In this document: positions 63,355 to 64,000 of the stretch, one piece after another
How positions within the stretch are numbered: position 1 is the stretch's first letter
Layout of the letters: every line of letters begins with the position of its first letter
Source of the DNA: Gracilimonas sp.
GTDB lineage: Bacteria; Bacteroidota; Rhodothermia; Balneolales; Balneolaceae
DNA: 64,000 nucleotides
Direction: 5' to 3'
Assembly: GCF_040218225.1 (NCBI RefSeq)
Contig: NZ_JAVJQO010000004.1
Location: forward strand, 1 to 64,000
Notes under the pieces: generated by a model
Databases searched by the model: none
Told to the model about the DNA's origin: nothing
What the model saw: the letters and a program-made list of their open reading frames with translations, nothing else
Program-made: the position numbers and the translations under genes

Positions 63355-64000
63355 GTGGAAGTTTTAGGGATCGATATTGGGAGTTATGGCATCAAAGGTG
63401 CTATTGTGGATACAGAGAAGGGAGAGATTGTATCCAAGAAGCGCACTACCGACAAAATTGAAGATACCCGCCCCCACAAACTCATCTCTAAGTTACATAA
63501 GGTCGTTAAGAAATTCGATTGGGAAGGACCTATCGGGTGCGCTTTCCCTGCAGCAACCAGTAAAGGCATTGTACTTTCTACTACCCGCATGGATCAGGGT
63601 TGGGTTGATGCAGATGCGGACCATCTTTTCACTGAAATAACCGGGTGTAATGTGAGTGTGATTAATGATACCGATGCTGTCGGCTTAGCCGAAATGAAGT
63701 TTGGCGTAGGGAAAGAACAGCGCGGTACCGTTATTGTTTTGACAGTTGGCACCGGAATTGGCTCCTCCTTATTTGTTGATGGAACACTGGTACCCAATAC
63801 CGAACTTGGACAGATAGAAATCAAAGGCATCAGCATTGAAGAGAGAGCCTCAAACCGGGTTCGTAAAGAAGAAGGAATCCGAAAGAAAACCTGGGGAAAA
63901 AGACTACAGTTAGTTTTAGAACAGTATGAACGACTTTTCCATCCTGACCTTTTTATACTGGGAGGGCAGCTTTCCAAAAAAGCCGATAAAACTTTTCCTT
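63355..64000 (+). CDS. ppgK: Polyphosphate-dependent glucokinase (ROK family), 3' end beyond window
   Basis: 215 codons are visible from GTG at 63355. The ROK ATP/phosphate-binding start reads VLGIDIGSYGIKGAIVD, followed by VINDTDAVGLAEMKFG with the catalytic-type Asp, VLTVGTGIGSSLFVDG and ELGQIEIKG. This arrangement is that of PPGK enzymes, which phosphorylate glucose with polyphosphate or ATP. The chain continues past base 64000, so the end and the last helix are unseen. GTG is the only suitable start near the conserved beginning. Confidence 0.88.
   Translation, partial: MEVLGIDIGSYGIKGAIVDTEKGEIVSKKRTTDKIEDTRPHKLISKLHKVVKKFDWEGPIGCAFPAATSKGIVLSTTRMDQGWVDADADHLFTEITGCNVSVINDTDAVGLAEMKFGVGKEQRGTVIVLTVGTGIGSSLFVDGTLVPNTELGQIEIKGISIEERASNRVRKEEGIRKKTWGKRLQLVLEQYERLFHPDLFILGGQLSKKADKTFP

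Overview
The window looks like chromosomal DNA from a Balneolota/Balneolaceae-type relative of Bacteroidota (Balneola/Gracilimonas/Rhodohalobacter-like). Three secreted proteins end in the C-terminal sorting module with the NYPNPFNP motif that is typical of that group. A promoter with the Bacteroidota-type TAnnTTTG box lies in front of the tRNA cluster, and an alpha-oxoamine synthase resembles the serine palmitoyltransferases of sphingolipid-making Bacteroidota. The lineage is an inference from these traits; no 16S rRNA gene is present. Base composition looks like low-to-mid 40s %GC by eye.

Layout. 1-538 (minus): tRNA-Thr(TGT)-Tyr(GTA)-Gly(TCC)-Thr(GGT), then the 5' end of tuf. 606-3482 (minus): queA-ispD-ispF-dedA. 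3651-10419 (plus): a small secreted protein, LytR_C protein, rsfS, lipoprotein, D-2-hydroxyacid dehydrogenase and a 1303-residue NtrY-like sensor kinase. 10490-14865 (plus): MATE exporter, type III polyketide synthase, methyltransferase and FAD monooxygenase, a likely phenolic-lipid or quinone locus. 14862-18884 (minus): a GAF sensor protein with a decayed kinase H-box, then acnA. 19283-21864 (plus): a lipoprotein and a reprolysin-like metalloprotease interrupted by one in-frame stop. 22013-25548 (plus): rplM-rpsI, a candidate structured leader, rpsB-tsf, terminator, pyrH. 25549-26003: gene-free, packed with palindromic repeats. 26004-29860 (minus): hutU-hutI-hutG. 30037-36391 (plus): three overlapping or tightly spaced secreted proteins, one with a lysozyme-like domain. 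36416-42180: thioredoxin-fold protein, cystathionine gamma-synthase/lyase family enzyme, a 42-residue membrane peptide, HisKA_2 kinase, Ste24-like protease, lipoprotein and MgtC-like protein. 42363-49644 (plus): a run of seven genes that reads as an electrophile/quinone stress module. 49804-59471: secreted endonuclease I, an AsmA-like/DUF2062 pair, an LVIVD-repeat lipoprotein, alpha-oxoamine synthase, birA and a CBM48 protein. 59863-64000: secA and the start of a polyphosphate glucokinase.

The strongest candidates for new biology are three. The 42.4-49.6 kb island combines MhqO- and MhqD-like enzymes, a Kef-type antiporter, a monothiol DsbA-like protein, a UBP zinc finger, a cNMP-domain kinase, and a response regulator fused to glutaredoxin-like and thioredoxin-reductase-like domains that lack the usual cysteines. 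The 30.0-36.4 kb operon encodes three secreted proteins of which only the last carries a sorting domain. The third is the type III PKS locus. A functional link between the PKS locus (possible quinone producer) and the stress island (quinone detoxifier) is speculation. All assignments are from reading the sequence; no database search was run.
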